In this document: positions 10,965 through 21,660 of the stretch, in pieces
Layout: every line of letters starts with the position of its first letter
How positions within the stretch are numbered: the first letter of the stretch is position 1
From: Lunularia cruciata
Taxonomy: Eukaryota > Streptophyta > Marchantiopsida > Lunulariales > Lunulariaceae
Assembly: GCA_948567375.1 (NCBI GenBank)
Contig: OX419761.1
Span: 25,484,501-25,548,500, forward strand
DNA: 64,000 bases
Direction of reading: 5' to 3'
Notes under the pieces: generated by a model
What the model was told of the DNA's origin: nothing
The model's input: only the letters and a program-made list of their open reading frames with translations
Database searches by the model: none
Made by a program: the position numbers and the translations under genes

Positions 10965-11495
10965 ATGAGGAGTGTGAGAGCAACAAAAAGCATGTTTGAG
11001 TGTTTAGACTCATCTTGGGAACATGGAGGGTCACAAAGAGTAGAAATTGAAGCTATGCAACGTTCACCAAGGGTTGAGGTGATTGTAGGGGTAGATTTGA
11101 GGAGAAAAGAGTTTAGAATAGAATTTCAAGAGAGTGTTAAGAGGATCCAAAAACCTACACCACTTGGAGGAAAGAGTGAGTCTAAGTTCTTTTTATATGG
11201 AGAGAAGGGACATAAGGCAAGTTCATGTCCATTGACTTTTGAGAGCAAGAGATGGAGAGAAAGGAGAGGCTTACTTGACTTGGGTTTGCATGTTGGACCT
11301 TCTTCACCAAGATTGGGAAGGAGAAGATCAAAGACCAAGGAGTTGTGTGAGGTTTGTGGAGTGGAAGGACTTCCAAAAGGACATGAGTATAGTGGAGTAA
11401 AAGCACTTTTGGAGACTATGGTGAAGGATCTTGGAGAGATTCTTAGTCCAACTATAGAAATACTATCACCTTCATCAGCTAGTTCTCAAGATTAG
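10965..11495 (+). CDS. Extra zinc-knuckle ORF upstream of gag, copy A
   Basis: An uninterrupted 176-codon frame lies between the leader and gag of element A. Conserved landmarks shared with copies B and C are FECLDSSWEHGGS (in C the corresponding stretch is broken), RIQKPT-LGGKS, a retroviral-type CCHC knuckle, CPLTFESKR, LDLGLHVGPSSPRLG, and a second cysteine cluster LCEVCGVEGLPKGHE. In this copy the knuckle has lost its first two cysteines (FFLYGEKGHKASSC instead of CFLCGEKGH). The gag downstream has its own separate knuckle, so this is an additional protein or a separate 5' gag-like domain. The function is unknown; nucleic-acid binding is the natural inference. The start is uncertain, and the element is truncated only about 50 bases upstream. 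Confidence 0.65.
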   Translation: MRSVRATKSMFECLDSSWEHGGSQRVEIEAMQRSPRVEVIVGVDLRRKEFRIEFQESVKRIQKPTPLGGKSESKFFLYGEKGHKASSCPLTFESKRWRERRGLLDLGLHVGPSSPRLGRRRSKTKELCEVCGVEGLPKGHEYSGVKALLETMVKDLGEILSPTIEILSPSSASSQD

Positions 11496-11732
11496 TGATG
11501 GAGATAATCTTTCAACTTATGGATAAACTATCCATGAGAGTTTGATGAATATGTCCTCTAGGATTTGATGTTGCTATAGAAATCTTGGAGCAACCTGAAA
11601 ATTTTGTATTCCCTAGAGTGGATTATTCTCAGATGGTGTTAGTCATGTAAATACTCTATTAATTATAGAGTGAGAGAAAAGCAAAGGGAAAAAGAAAAAA
11701 ATGAGAGAAAAGAAAGATAGTGAGGGGTTAAG

Positions 11733-13068
11733 ATGGGGAAACTTCTGGTTTTCTTTGGCAAGGATGGAGAAGATGTGGAGGCCTTTGTGAGAGACTTCAA
11801 GAGAGTTTGCATAGGAAGTAATGAAGGGAGGAAGAATGAGTAGGCCTCATTATTACCAGATTTCTTTGAGGATGCAACACTTACATGTGGTATGAGTCAG
11901 AATACCAAAAGAGAGAGAGGAGAGATGGGCAAGAGGAGTCTTGGGAGAGTTTGACTTCAGCACTCATTGAGAAATTTCTTCCAGATGAGAGTTATGAGAG
12001 ATTGATGAGTGAGGTTACCTTTCTCAAGCAAGGAGATGGAGAGAAAGTGAGAGTCTATGTGGAAAGAGAAGAGAAGTTAGAGTCCAGATTTTGCATAGTG
12101 TTGAGGAAGGGTGGGGATGATATGGAGACTATTATGATTGTCATAGGGGCCATGCTCACCAAGAATTTTGTGGGAGGATTGAGACCACACATTAGAGCAA
12201 GGTGAGATATGAGAAACCTTCTTCCAAGGTTGAAGCTATCAAGATTGCAATTTGTATGGAGGAGAGTTTGGAAGGGGATGAGAGTGATTTGGTGGTGAAG
12301 TAGGTTGTGCATCCTCCTCAAGGCTACAATTATGGTGGAACTTCTGATACTTTTGGTGGCAAGGGTTGCACCACAAGTAGTAGTTGCTCTAGTTCTTGCA
12401 CCTCCACCAAAGATCCACTTCAAACCATCACAGATCAACTTGCAGATCTCAAGATCAATGTGGTGCAATTATGGGAGAAGAGAGAGATGGATCAGAATGT
12501 GGGGAGAAGGCCTAGGAGTTATGGAAGTTATCCATATAGAGGAGGCCAACCAACCAACAATTTCAATGAGTGAAATTGTTTTGGTTGTGGAGGAAGAGGC
12601 CATATCCAAAGGAATTGCCCAAATTCCACTTACCATGGAGGAAGGGGTTATGAGGAAGCCAATAGAGGGAAAGAGGGAGGTAGTGAAACACAAGTGGCTC
12701 CTAATCCAAACAAAGATGAGGGGATAGCATCTATAGATGTGGTTGAGAGCAAGTATGAGTGCTCAAACTCCAAGAGTCTTAATTTGGAGCTTTTGGCACA
12801 AGAGAAGAAGAGAGCTCATTTTGCAAAGGATGCGTACTCTTCTCAAGGATTTACTCCTATGCCTACTAGGAGCACTTGCACAAGCACTTCAACACCATCA
12901 ACAACAAAGACTCCAAGGAAGAAGTTGGGGATGGAGGACGTCTTGATCTCAAAGCAACAATGGAACTACAATTTCTTGGAGGATGTTGGTAGTCACAAGG
13001 CTAACATCATAGTGATCCAATTGATTGCTTTGAATCCTACTTTGAGAAAGGAGCTTAGAGGTGTTTGA
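11733..13068 (+). pseudogene. gag, element A, broken
   Basis: The frame starts MGKLLVFFGKDGEDVEAF and carries the capsid-like segment with LIEKFLPDESYERLMSEVTFLKQGDG. It then has a CCHC knuckle (NCFGCGGRGHIQRNCP), now preceded by a stop. Several stops (for example where copy C has KWASLL) and frameshifts break it. The equivalent gag in copy C is nearly intact and served as the guide. Confidence 0.8.
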
Positions 13069-13119
13069 GTTCTACAAGGAGCAAGAGGAAGTAGAAGGCA
13101 AAAGCTCTAGTATCAATGG

Positions 13120-13446
13120 GTGTGGTGGATGCCAAACTAGCACCATAGGAGGCTTGTGAATATGCCTCCAAGATTAATGTGAGAGTAAATGGTCACAACA
13201 TCAAGGACGCATTGGTTGATGGAGGATCAATAGTGAATGCCATGTCAGAAAACTTGATGAAGAAGTTGGATATGATACCCTCAAGACCTTCAACATTTGT
13301 GGTGAGCATGGCAAACAAGCAACAAGTTTGACTAGTAGGGGTGATGTATAAAGTGGTAGTTTTAGTTATGGGAGTTCAAAATCTCATGACTTTCCAAGTC
13401 TTGAAGGATTCAAGCTATGACTTACTTCTTGGGAGGCTATGGTTGA
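13120..13446 (+). pseudogene. Retropepsin (aspartic protease) region, element A
   Basis: The frame reads VNGHNIKDALVDGGS, MKKLDMIPS, VVSMANKQQV and SYDLLLGRLW, matching the protease of copy C. The active-site triplet appears as DGG in this family rather than DSG/DTG. The frame contains stops and is cut by the insertion that starts at 13447. The remainder resumes at about 15341 (GYLRIGSSNYRA-like). Confidence 0.75.
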
Positions 13447-15342
13447 TGTGGTACACACATTTTTCATTTTGGACGAGTTTAGAAGAAGAAATACCTTGCT
13501 GAAACCAAATGGCGAAGAAATGAGTGCAAACTTGTGTTTTGATCAGACTTGAGGAAGTCAATTTTGTGTAAGCGGAAGAAGGGCTCGGTTTGGATCAGAC
13601 CCGAAGAAGCTTACTTCGTGTCAGAGGACGGAAAAACTCGGATCAGACGTTAAGGAGTGCAGACGCCGAAGGAGAAATAGAAGTTGCAGGTCAAGATTCT
13701 TGCGGGGGCTATATCTCAATGACCACAACTCCAAATCAAACGTGTTATATCTCGTTAGAAGCGTCTCGTTCAAGGCTTTCCATTGCTACCAAAAGGGCAA
13801 AGTTTAGAGGTCTGTAGAAGAAGTTACAAACATTTGAAGTTTCTAGAGTAGATGTACTTCGGGTTGAGGTTCTTCGGGTCAATATGACTTCATACTTCGG
13901 ACTTCGTACTTCGGGTTTACATGACTTTGGGTCTAAGGACTTTGCCTCAAGATGAAGATAACTAAATCCGAGGTAGTCGAACGTCGGAGTGCAGTGAAGG
14001 TGACTTGGGGAATCTTGCGGGAGGGATCAAAGGAAGTTAGAGTAATGAAAGAAGATAGTTAGGATACCCATGATTTCAATTTCAGTTCTAATTGAAAATG
14101 GAATATGAATTGAAGGAGAAGTAGCAGTAGTGAATAAACCCGAAGTGCAAGATAAGACAGTAAGTGTCTTCGGGTTAGTAACATGAGTGATTAGGGGAAA
14201 GTGGGTTACAAATTGAAGGTGTAGATAGTGTACCCATGCTTTCAATTACAATTCTTGATGAGGATATAGTAGAATTAGCAAAAGAATTGATAATAGTTAG
14301 ACCCGAGATAAGAGAGATAGGAGTGCATGTGTCTTCGGATTTGACATTTGACACTTTAGAGAAGAGTGGGTCGGGAAATAAAGATTTAGAAGGCTTAACT
14401 ATGATAGGAATTTCATATCAGGAAGGAGAAATGTTAGAATTAGTGGAGGAATTAGGAGTTGTGAAACCCAAGGACAGAGTAGTAGGAAGTAAGATTACTT
14501 CGGGTTCGGGTTTGAAAGCCAATGAAGAAGTAGACATCGGATCGGATTAGTAACCAATTTGAGATTTGAATAGACAGATATGAAAGGTTGCATTGTCATT
14601 TTGGATCTGCAGGTTAGAAGAGTTGTTGTAGAATGGTATAGTTGTTAGAACTGTCGATTGATTCACTACTTAAGAGTGGCATTTGCAGAGAAATGTTGTT
14701 CAGTGCTCATTATTTCTAAGAATAGATAAAGCGAAGTACTGTGAAGTAGTGCTCGTCGCTTGAGCTTGATTCCGAGTATCAACTTTGTGATTGTGTTTGT
14801 GAATGTTGGGAGAAATTTGAAGTGCAAGTCAGAGTGCTTGTTGGATGTTGGATTCCACGGCCTTGATCTTCATTCTGTGTGTTTGATCCTGAGTGAAGTG
14901 CAATCAAAGCAATGCCTTGACAGATCTGAGAGGAATTGTAGTGTTGGTAGTATTCTGCAGTTGTGAGTGCAGTGCAAAGTTGATGTGAAGCAATTTTGAT
15001 TGAGGAAGTTGTGCCTTCAGTGCAAGGGTGGAATACAATTCTGAGGTGAAGTCATTTTGCAGTGAAGTGCCATTTTTGGGAGAGCATGAATCATCACAAT
15101 CAAGATTGTTTGGAAAGATTTGATGGAGTTGTGATTAAGAAGTGTGAATTCGTGACAAGACTGCAAGTCAGTGCTTGTTACTCTCTTTTGGGTGTGGTTT
15201 CTACCTGAGAGACTAAAGAAGAACTCAAGAAGAACTAAATTGTTACTTTGCTTTGTATTTGGACATTTCTGACTCGTATCTCTACGGGAACAAACTTTAC
15301 TTACCCGATTACCACAAAAGTGATATTTGTTGGGTTGTCATA
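13447..15342 (+). mobile_element. Foreign insertion of about 1.9 kb, candidate solo LTR
   Basis: Copy C runs straight from the protease motif LLGRPW into RAAHTIDQWHKGYL. In copy A this junction is split by about 1.9 kb that matches neither B nor C. The insert begins TGTGGTACACAC and ends near GGGTTGTCA, i.e. TG...CA, with GTTGA on both sides. The right edge is uncertain by two bases. It contains no recognisable gene, so a solo LTR of an unrelated retrotransposon is the simplest reading. Confidence 0.6.
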
Positions 15343-15639
15343 GTTGAGAGCAACACGCACAACTAATCAATGACACAAAGGGTACTTGAGGATTGGGTCA
15401 TCAAACTATAGAGCCACAGTTCTTGTGATTAACACCATCAATACTTCACATTCAGATACACCATCTTCTGATTATTAGGAATCAGATTCTGAAGAAGGAG
15501 CTTCAGATGTGCACACAAGCATGGAGGAAGAGACTTCCATGGAGAAGGATGAATCTGAATCAGATTCAGATGTGTATCCCTTGTGTGCTATGGATTTTGC
15601 GCCTAAGCCAAAGGTTTTGAAGGACCATATAAATCACCA

Positions 15640-17137
15640 TTGACACTTGAGGAGGTAGAGAGAAGGTTAGCTACCCTCAAGTATGGCACAAATGTTACCA
15701 AGGAGAAGAAGGTGAGATTTGAGGAGATTTTCCGCAAGTTCATCTATGTGTTTGCTTTCAGTTACAAGGATTTGAAGGAAGTCACATTGGCACAAGATAG
15801 AGTTAGCTCAAGGAGGCAAGATTTATCTTTGAGGTAGAGAATTCAGAATGGGTGTCTCCAATTGTGATTGTGAAGAAAAAGAATGTTAAGCTTTGAGTAT
15901 GTGTGGATTACGAGGACCTCAATGTTGTTACCAAGAAGGACTACTACCCATTACCATGCATTGATGAGATCTTGGAGGAGGTTGCAGGTCATAGTCTTGA
16001 GAGGTATAGTTTTGGAGATGATTATAGTGGATATAACCAAATCAAGATTGCACCAGAGCATCAACAATTCACCATATTCACCACACCTTGGGGAACTTAT
16101 GCTTTCAAGGTCATGCCTTTTGGGCTTTGCAATGCTCCAGCCACGTTCCAACTGTTCATGAACAAGGTATTTGAACCTTTCATTGGGAAATTTGTGAGAG
16201 ACTTCATTGATGACTTTTGTAACTATAGGAGCAAAGAGGAGTACTTTGAGCACCTAATCAAGGTCTTGCAATGCTTGGATGAGGAAAATGCATCACTCAA
16301 CCCAAAGAAGTGCATTTTTGGATGTGAAGAAGGTCTACTTTTGGGGCACATCATCTCTAAGGATGGAAGAGCAATTGATCCTAAGAAGGTGAGGAAAGTC
16401 TCACACCTTCCATTCCCTTCAACCTTGACAAAGTTACACCAATTTTTGGGGATGGTTGGGTACTATAGGAGGTTCATCTTCTGATTTTCCAATAAGGCTT
16501 ATGCATTGACCTTCTACATGAAGAAGGGTGTAGATTACATGGTGATTTAAGAAGACAAGGAGACTTTCAAAGCTGTTGAGGAGCTCAAGCAATCCCTTGT
16601 TGTAGCTCCAATTCTTGCTAAACCTGATTGGAGTAAGCCTTTCATCCTCTACATTGATGCTTCTAATGTAGCTATAGGATGCACTCTTACTCAATTAGAC
16701 CAAGATGGGCATGATCATCCAATAGCTTATGCTAGTAGGCAGATGGTTTCAATAGAGAGGAACTGCTTTGTCATAGAGAGAGAAAGGTGGCAATGATCTT
16801 TGGTCTCAAGAATTTTAGACACTACTTGATTGGAGAGAAAGCCACCATTGTCACATATCACAAGGCCTTGAAGTGCATCTTCAACAAGCCTAATGTAGAA
16901 GGGAGACTAGAAAGGTGGATGATACTCTTGTCTGAGAATGACTACACCATTGAGGATCGGCCACAGAAGAAACATGCAAATGCAGATTTGTTATCTAGGG
17001 CCTATGATCATGATGGAGATGAACTAATAGATGATTCCTTCCCGGATGAGGAGCTCATGATAGTCTCAATCACTCAAGAGGTTCTAATGGAGTACAAGGA
17101 GATTGTGGATTTTGTGACAAGAGGTAACTATCCATAA
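15640..17137 (+). pseudogene. Reverse transcriptase and RNase H, element A, broken
   Basis: The frame includes VTKKDYYPLPCIDEILEEV, YSGYNQIKIAPEHQQFT, MPFGLCNAPATFQ, the catalytic box FIDDF (the YxDD position), LLLGHIISKDGRAIDPKKV, FLGMVGYYRRF and the RNase H entry ILYIDASNVAIGCTL, then KHANADLLSRAYD. This is the standard Ty3 pol order. Stops, for instance after RRFIF and in the linker before the fingers, make it inactive. Confidence 0.88.
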
Positions 17138-18470
17138 GGGATGCATGCTAGGGAGAGGAAGGCCCTTGCAGCAAGATCTAGACCTTACACAATGGTGGAG
17201 GATATTCTTTTTCACCAAGGAGCAGATGGTCTACTTCAAAGAGCAGTGGGTAAGGAAGAGTCTGTCCTACTCATACATGAGTTTCATGAAGGTTTAGTAT
17301 GTGGAGGACACTTTGAGTGGGTAAGGAAGAGTCTATCCTACTCATAAAGGAGTTTCATGAAGGTTTAGTATGTGGAGGACACTTTGTAAGAAAAGTGAAT
17401 GTTTTCAAGATTCTAGATGCAGGTTACCATTGGAGAGTGATTTTCAAGGATTATCTTGATTATTGCAAAACTTGTTATGTTTGTCAAGCTTTTGCTAGAA
17501 AGTCTACATCCACTCCACCACTTAGATCAATTCCATTGCTAGGACCTTTTGAGAAGTGGGGAATTGATTTTGTGGGTCCTCTCAATAGAAACCCAAGAAA
17601 ACAATCAATACATTGTGGATGTTACTGATTACCTTACCAAGTGGGTTGAGGATAGACCATTGAGGGACAAGAATGAAGATGAAGTTGGTAGATTTTGTTA
17701 TGAATGCATTATCACTAGGTTGTGATGCCCTTTGGAGTTGGTTTTGATAGAGGAGGAGAGTTTACAAGAAGCATGACTACAGCCATGCTACGACATTTCT
17801 CTATCACACATAGAGTAACTACATCCTATAAGCCAAATTCCAATGGCTTGGTAGAGAGAACCAATCAGACCTTGTGCATGATGTTGCCCAAAGATGCAGA
17901 AATGGAGGGGGCTAAACATCATTGGGACAAGAGGATTTATGCAGTTTTGTGAGAGTATAGGACAATTATGAAGACTTCCACCAGATATTCTCCATTCAAT
18001 TGGTATATTTTATTGAGTCTACCCTACCTATTCACTTTGATCTTCCTACCTTCCAAAACATTCATAGGAATTGAAGAAAGCACAAGGAGCTGATGGAGAG
18101 AAGTCAATGAAGGAACAATTCATGGAATTGGAAGAGGCAAGAGCAATTTCTATGGTTTGAGTGGAGCAAGCTCAAAGGAAACAAAGGAGAACTATGACAA
18201 GAAGCAAGGCAAGAAGAAGGTGGAGCCTTTCAAAGAAGGTGATTGGGTAATGTAGTTGGATTCCATTTGATTCAAGAGAGTGCAAAAGAAGGTTTTGCCT
18301 TAGTAGTTTGGACCTTTCATAGTGGAGAAGGTGTGGAGCAATTACACCTATGGACTCAAGGAATTGGGAAGAAGACACTTTGATTGGTTTAACCATGATA
18401 AGGTGAAGATGTATCATAGTAGGTAGAGAGACCTTCGCTTTGAGGAAAAAGTGAAAACTTAATCCGGGGG
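17138..18470 (+). pseudogene. Integrase, element A, broken
   Basis: The zinc-binding region is recognisable from LLIKEFHEGLVCGGHF to CKTCYVCQAFARKS. The catalytic core follows: WGIDFVGPLNR, FDRGGEFTRS, and NSNGLVERTNQ with the final glutamate. The C-terminal part ends YGLKELGRRHFDWFNHDKVKMYH with no chromodomain. A 71-bp tandem duplication, frameshifts and stops interrupt it. Confidence 0.85.
17246..17387 (+). repeat. 71-bp tandem duplication inside the integrase of A
   Basis: GTGGGTAAGGAAGAGTCT starts at 17246 and recurs 71 bases later as a near-identical unit, each running to GTGGAGGACACTTTG. Copies B and C carry one unit only, so this duplication arose in A. As 71 is not a multiple of three it also breaks the frame. 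Confidence 0.88.
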
Positions 18471-18474
18471 TACA

Positions 18475-19162
18475 TGTAACACCCATTTGTGCATGTGTGT
18501 GGTATTGTGATATTTAGCTTGGTATTACAAGTACTTGAGAGATATTATCTATATAGAGATAAAGGATGGTTTTACATTAGTCATGATTAGCTAAAGTTAG
18601 TCATGGCTAAGATAGAGGGGACCTTATTTTAGAGGAAGTAGAAAAGATGAGCACCAATATTTTGGATTCTAGTGTGTTGACTTGGTATTATTCCTAGGTA
18701 TTTGGCTTTGAGGAAAGAATTGAGAACTCTTGGGCCCACAATCCTTTTTGTTTTGGATTCTTCTATAGTCCAAGGAAAGCCCATGTGAAGGAATCCTTGA
18801 CTTAGTGGTTGGGTCAAGATAAGATCACATACTTAGTAGAATATGCCCATGTGGATGGATATTCCTTTATATTTTTTGAATTTACTTGACTTTTAGCCTA
18901 GTAACTTGAGTTACTCCAATAATTAGTAACTTTGGTGCATAACTATTTCACAAGTATATAAACAAGGAGTGAGGAAGTACTCATCATCCTTTCATTTGCA
19001 ACTATATCTTTCTCTTTGAATTCTCTAGTGAGCAATGACTTGTGTATTGGAGTGTTAGCCTTGGAGAAGTAAGATGGAGTTAGGGTTCTTTGCCTTCTTA
19101 GTCCATGGTGCGCTACTATAATAACCATCAGAGGTTCATCATGAGTGAGATAGGCCGGCTCA
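18475..19162 (+). repeat. 3' LTR of element A
   Basis: It starts TGTAACACCCATTTG and ends GGCCGGCTCA, giving TG...CA ends, and is 688 bp. A purine-rich stretch (CCGGGGGTACA) lies immediately before it. It carries TATATAAA at 18955-18962, at the same place as in the other LTRs of the family. By eye it is closer to the LTR of C than to those of B; for example, both A and C have GCCCATGTGGATGGATATTC. Confidence 0.9.
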
Positions 19163-19835
19163 TAGGTCCATAGTACCATCAATGTTTAGGAGGTGGCATT
19201 GTGTGCAAGTGCACAGGATCCTTCCAAACAACACCATCACATCCTTCCAACACAAGGACTCTAGATGGCAAAACCTCATGCACTCTCAAGATAGTGCGGC
19301 CTATAGAAATATCAGTGTTATTAATGTTCTCTGATATAGATATACATAATCACCTTGATGAAACCAACAGATCAAGTGTCTATAACCTCCTCCTTGAATG
19401 GTAGCAAAGTGTAAGGTATCCCTAGGTTGAGCAATTGCCAAGTTATCAAAGGCCATTGGCATCACCCTCTAAAAGATCTCTACCTATTGAGAACATGCGC
19501 TCATCCATACATCTAGAATCATCCAAAACTACAATAGCATCTTGAAAAATTGTTGTAGGTAAATCTGGATCTTGTCCATAGAGAAAAAAGTAAGGAGAGA
19601 AGGATGCTAAGGAGGCTTGCCAGCTGAATTAATAGCCCATGGTCAACCACGGTAATTGTAGATCCCAATCTCCCAAGTGGACTCTCTGCAAACCATATTT
19701 CACAAACCTCTCTTCACCATCTGAACCACTCTCTTTGCTAAGCCATTTGCCTCAGGGTGATTGCAGGAAGTAGAACAATGATCAATCAAAGCCTTGTCAC
19801 ACAAGACCTCAAACTCCCCCAAGAACTTTGTACTA
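19163..19835 (-). pseudogene. Integrase 3' half of element D, split off by element B
   Basis: Reading the minus strand leftwards from 19835 gives TKFLGEFEVLCDKALIDHCS, HPEANGLAKRVVQMVKRGL (region of the catalytic glutamate) and YGQDPDLPTTIFQDA, then a decayed tail. It continues the integrase that breaks off at 27535 on the other side of element B. Stops show it is dead. Confidence 0.8.
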
Positions 19836-20512
19836 TGAGCTGGCCTATCTCTCAATCAAGATGAATCTCTAATGGCTATTATGGTAGCGCACCATAGACT
19901 AAGAAGGCAAAGAACCCCAACTCCATCATACTCCTCTAAGACTAATAATTCAAGACTCAAGACATTGTTCACTAGAGAACTTAATGATAGAGAGATACTT
20001 GCAAACGAAAGGATGATGAGTACCTCCTCACTCTTAGTTTATATACTTGTGAAATAATTATGCACCAAAGTTACTAATTATTGGAGTAACTCAAGTTACT
20101 AGGCTAAAACTCAAGTAAAGTCAAAAAGCTAAAGGAAGATCCATACTCATGGGAATATTCTCCTAAGCATGTGGTCTTATCTTAATCTAACCATTAAGTC
20201 AAGGATCCCTTCACATGGGTTATCCTTGGACTATAAAATAATCAAAACAAAAGGGCTTGTGGGTCCAAGAGTTCTTAACTCTTTCCTCAAAGCTAAACAC
20301 ATAGAAATAATTCCAAGTCAACACATTAGAATCCAACGTAGTGATGCTCATCTTTTCCACTTCCTCTAAAGTAAGATCCCCTCTATCTTAGCTATGACTA
20401 ACTTTAGCTAATCATGACTAATGTAGAACTATCCTTTATCTCTATATAAATAATATCTCTCAAATACTTATAATACCAAGCTAACCACACACATGCACAA
20501 ATGGGTGTTACA
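19836..20512 (-). repeat. 3' LTR of element B
   Basis: 677 bp with TG...CA ends in the minus orientation, TATA motif at 20038-20045 on the minus strand. It shares B-specific variants with the 5' LTR (for example AGGAGAATATTCC near the CCACATGCTT block) that A and C lack. It is preceded by the purine-rich GTTGGGAGTAAA, the likely polypurine tract. Confidence 0.92.
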
Positions 20513-20514
20513 TT

Positions 20515-21660
20515 TACTCCCAACTAAGTTTTCATTTTGTCCTCAAAGTGAAGGTCTCTCTACCTTCTATGATACATGTTCAACTTATCATGGTTAATCA
20601 TATCAAAGTGTCTTCCTCCCAACTCCTTGAGATCATCGGTGTAATTGCTCCACACCTTCTTCACTATGAAAAGTCCAAACTACTTAGGCAAAAACTTCTT
20701 TTGCACTCTCTTGAATCAAATGGAATCAAACAACATTACCCAATCACCTTCTTTGAAAGGCTCCACCTTCTTTGAAAGGCTCCACCTTCTTCTTGCCTTG
20801 CCTTTTGTCATAGCTCTCCTTTTGTTTCCTTTGGGCTTGCTCCACTTGAACCATAGCAACTACTCTTGCCTCTTCCAATTCCATGAGTTTATCCTTCCTT
20901 GACTTCTCTCCATCACCTCCTTGTGCTTTCTTCAATCTCCTATGATTTTTTGGAAGATAGGAAGATCAAAGTGAATAGGTAAGGTAGACTCAATACCATA
21001 TACCAATTAAAATGAAGAATATCTGGTGGAAGTCTTCATGGTTGTCCTATACTCCTACAAAACCGCATGAATCCTCATGTCCCAATAATGTTTAGCTCCC
21101 TCTATTTCTGCATCTTTGGCCACCATCATGCACAAGGTCTGATTGGTTCTCTCTACCAAGCCATTGAAATTTGGCTTATAGGATGTAGTTACTCTATGTG
21201 TGATAGAGAAATGTCGTAGCATGGTTGTAGTCAGGCTTCTTGTAAACTCTCCTCCTCTATCAAAAACTAACTCCAAAGGGCACCCAAACCTAGTGACAAT
21301 GTGTTCATCAAGAAATCTCTCAACTTCATCTTCATTCTTGTCTCTCAATGAGCTAACTTCAACCCACTTGGTAAGATAATCAATAACTACAACAATGTAT
21401 CTATTGTTCCTTGGGGTTCTATTGAGAGTTCCTAGAAAATCAAATCCCCACTTCTCAAAGGATCCTAGCAATGGAATTGATCTAAGAGGTGGAGTGGAGG
21501 TAGACTTTGTAGCAAAAGCTTGACAAACATGAAAAGTTTTGTAATACTCAATATAATCTTTGAAAATCCTTCTCCAATGGTAACTTGCATCTAGAATCTT
21601 GAAAGTAGTCACATTTGCTACAAAGTGTCTTCCACACACTAAACCTTCATGAAACTCCTT
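20515..21660 (-). pseudogene. Integrase, element B
   Basis: A 194-codon open stretch (21639-21055) covers the zinc-finger end (YYKTFHVCQAFATKS) and the catalytic core: WGFDFLGTLNR, VVIDYLTKWVEV, LVFDRGGEFTRS, NFNGLVERTNQ. It is followed by decayed C-terminal sequence with a 20-bp local duplication near 20755-20790. The first zinc-finger part is shifted to another frame by a lesion near 21650. The core triad itself looks intact. Confidence 0.85.

Larger units (their letters stand above)
10915..19162 (+). mobile_element. Ty3-type LTR retrotransposon A, 5'-truncated
   Basis: Order on the plus strand: extra zinc-knuckle ORF, gag, protease, reverse transcriptase/RNase H, integrase, 3' LTR. That is the Ty3/gypsy order. 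Comparison with copies B and C shows that the 5' LTR and the leader are missing; homology starts near 10915. Many stops and frameshifts make it non-autonomous. A foreign segment of about 1.9 kb (13447-15342) interrupts it after the protease. The integrase C terminus shows no chromodomain, and the reverse transcriptase resembles the non-chromovirus (Athila/Tat-like) branch; that placement is my inference. Its 3' LTR ends against the end of element D, which it presumably entered. Confidence 0.9.

Noticed and set aside
14236-14550. 104-codon frame inside the insert of element A
   Set aside because: It lies in the candidate solo LTR, which has no counterpart to coding sequence. It is acidic and unstructured with no recognisable domain.
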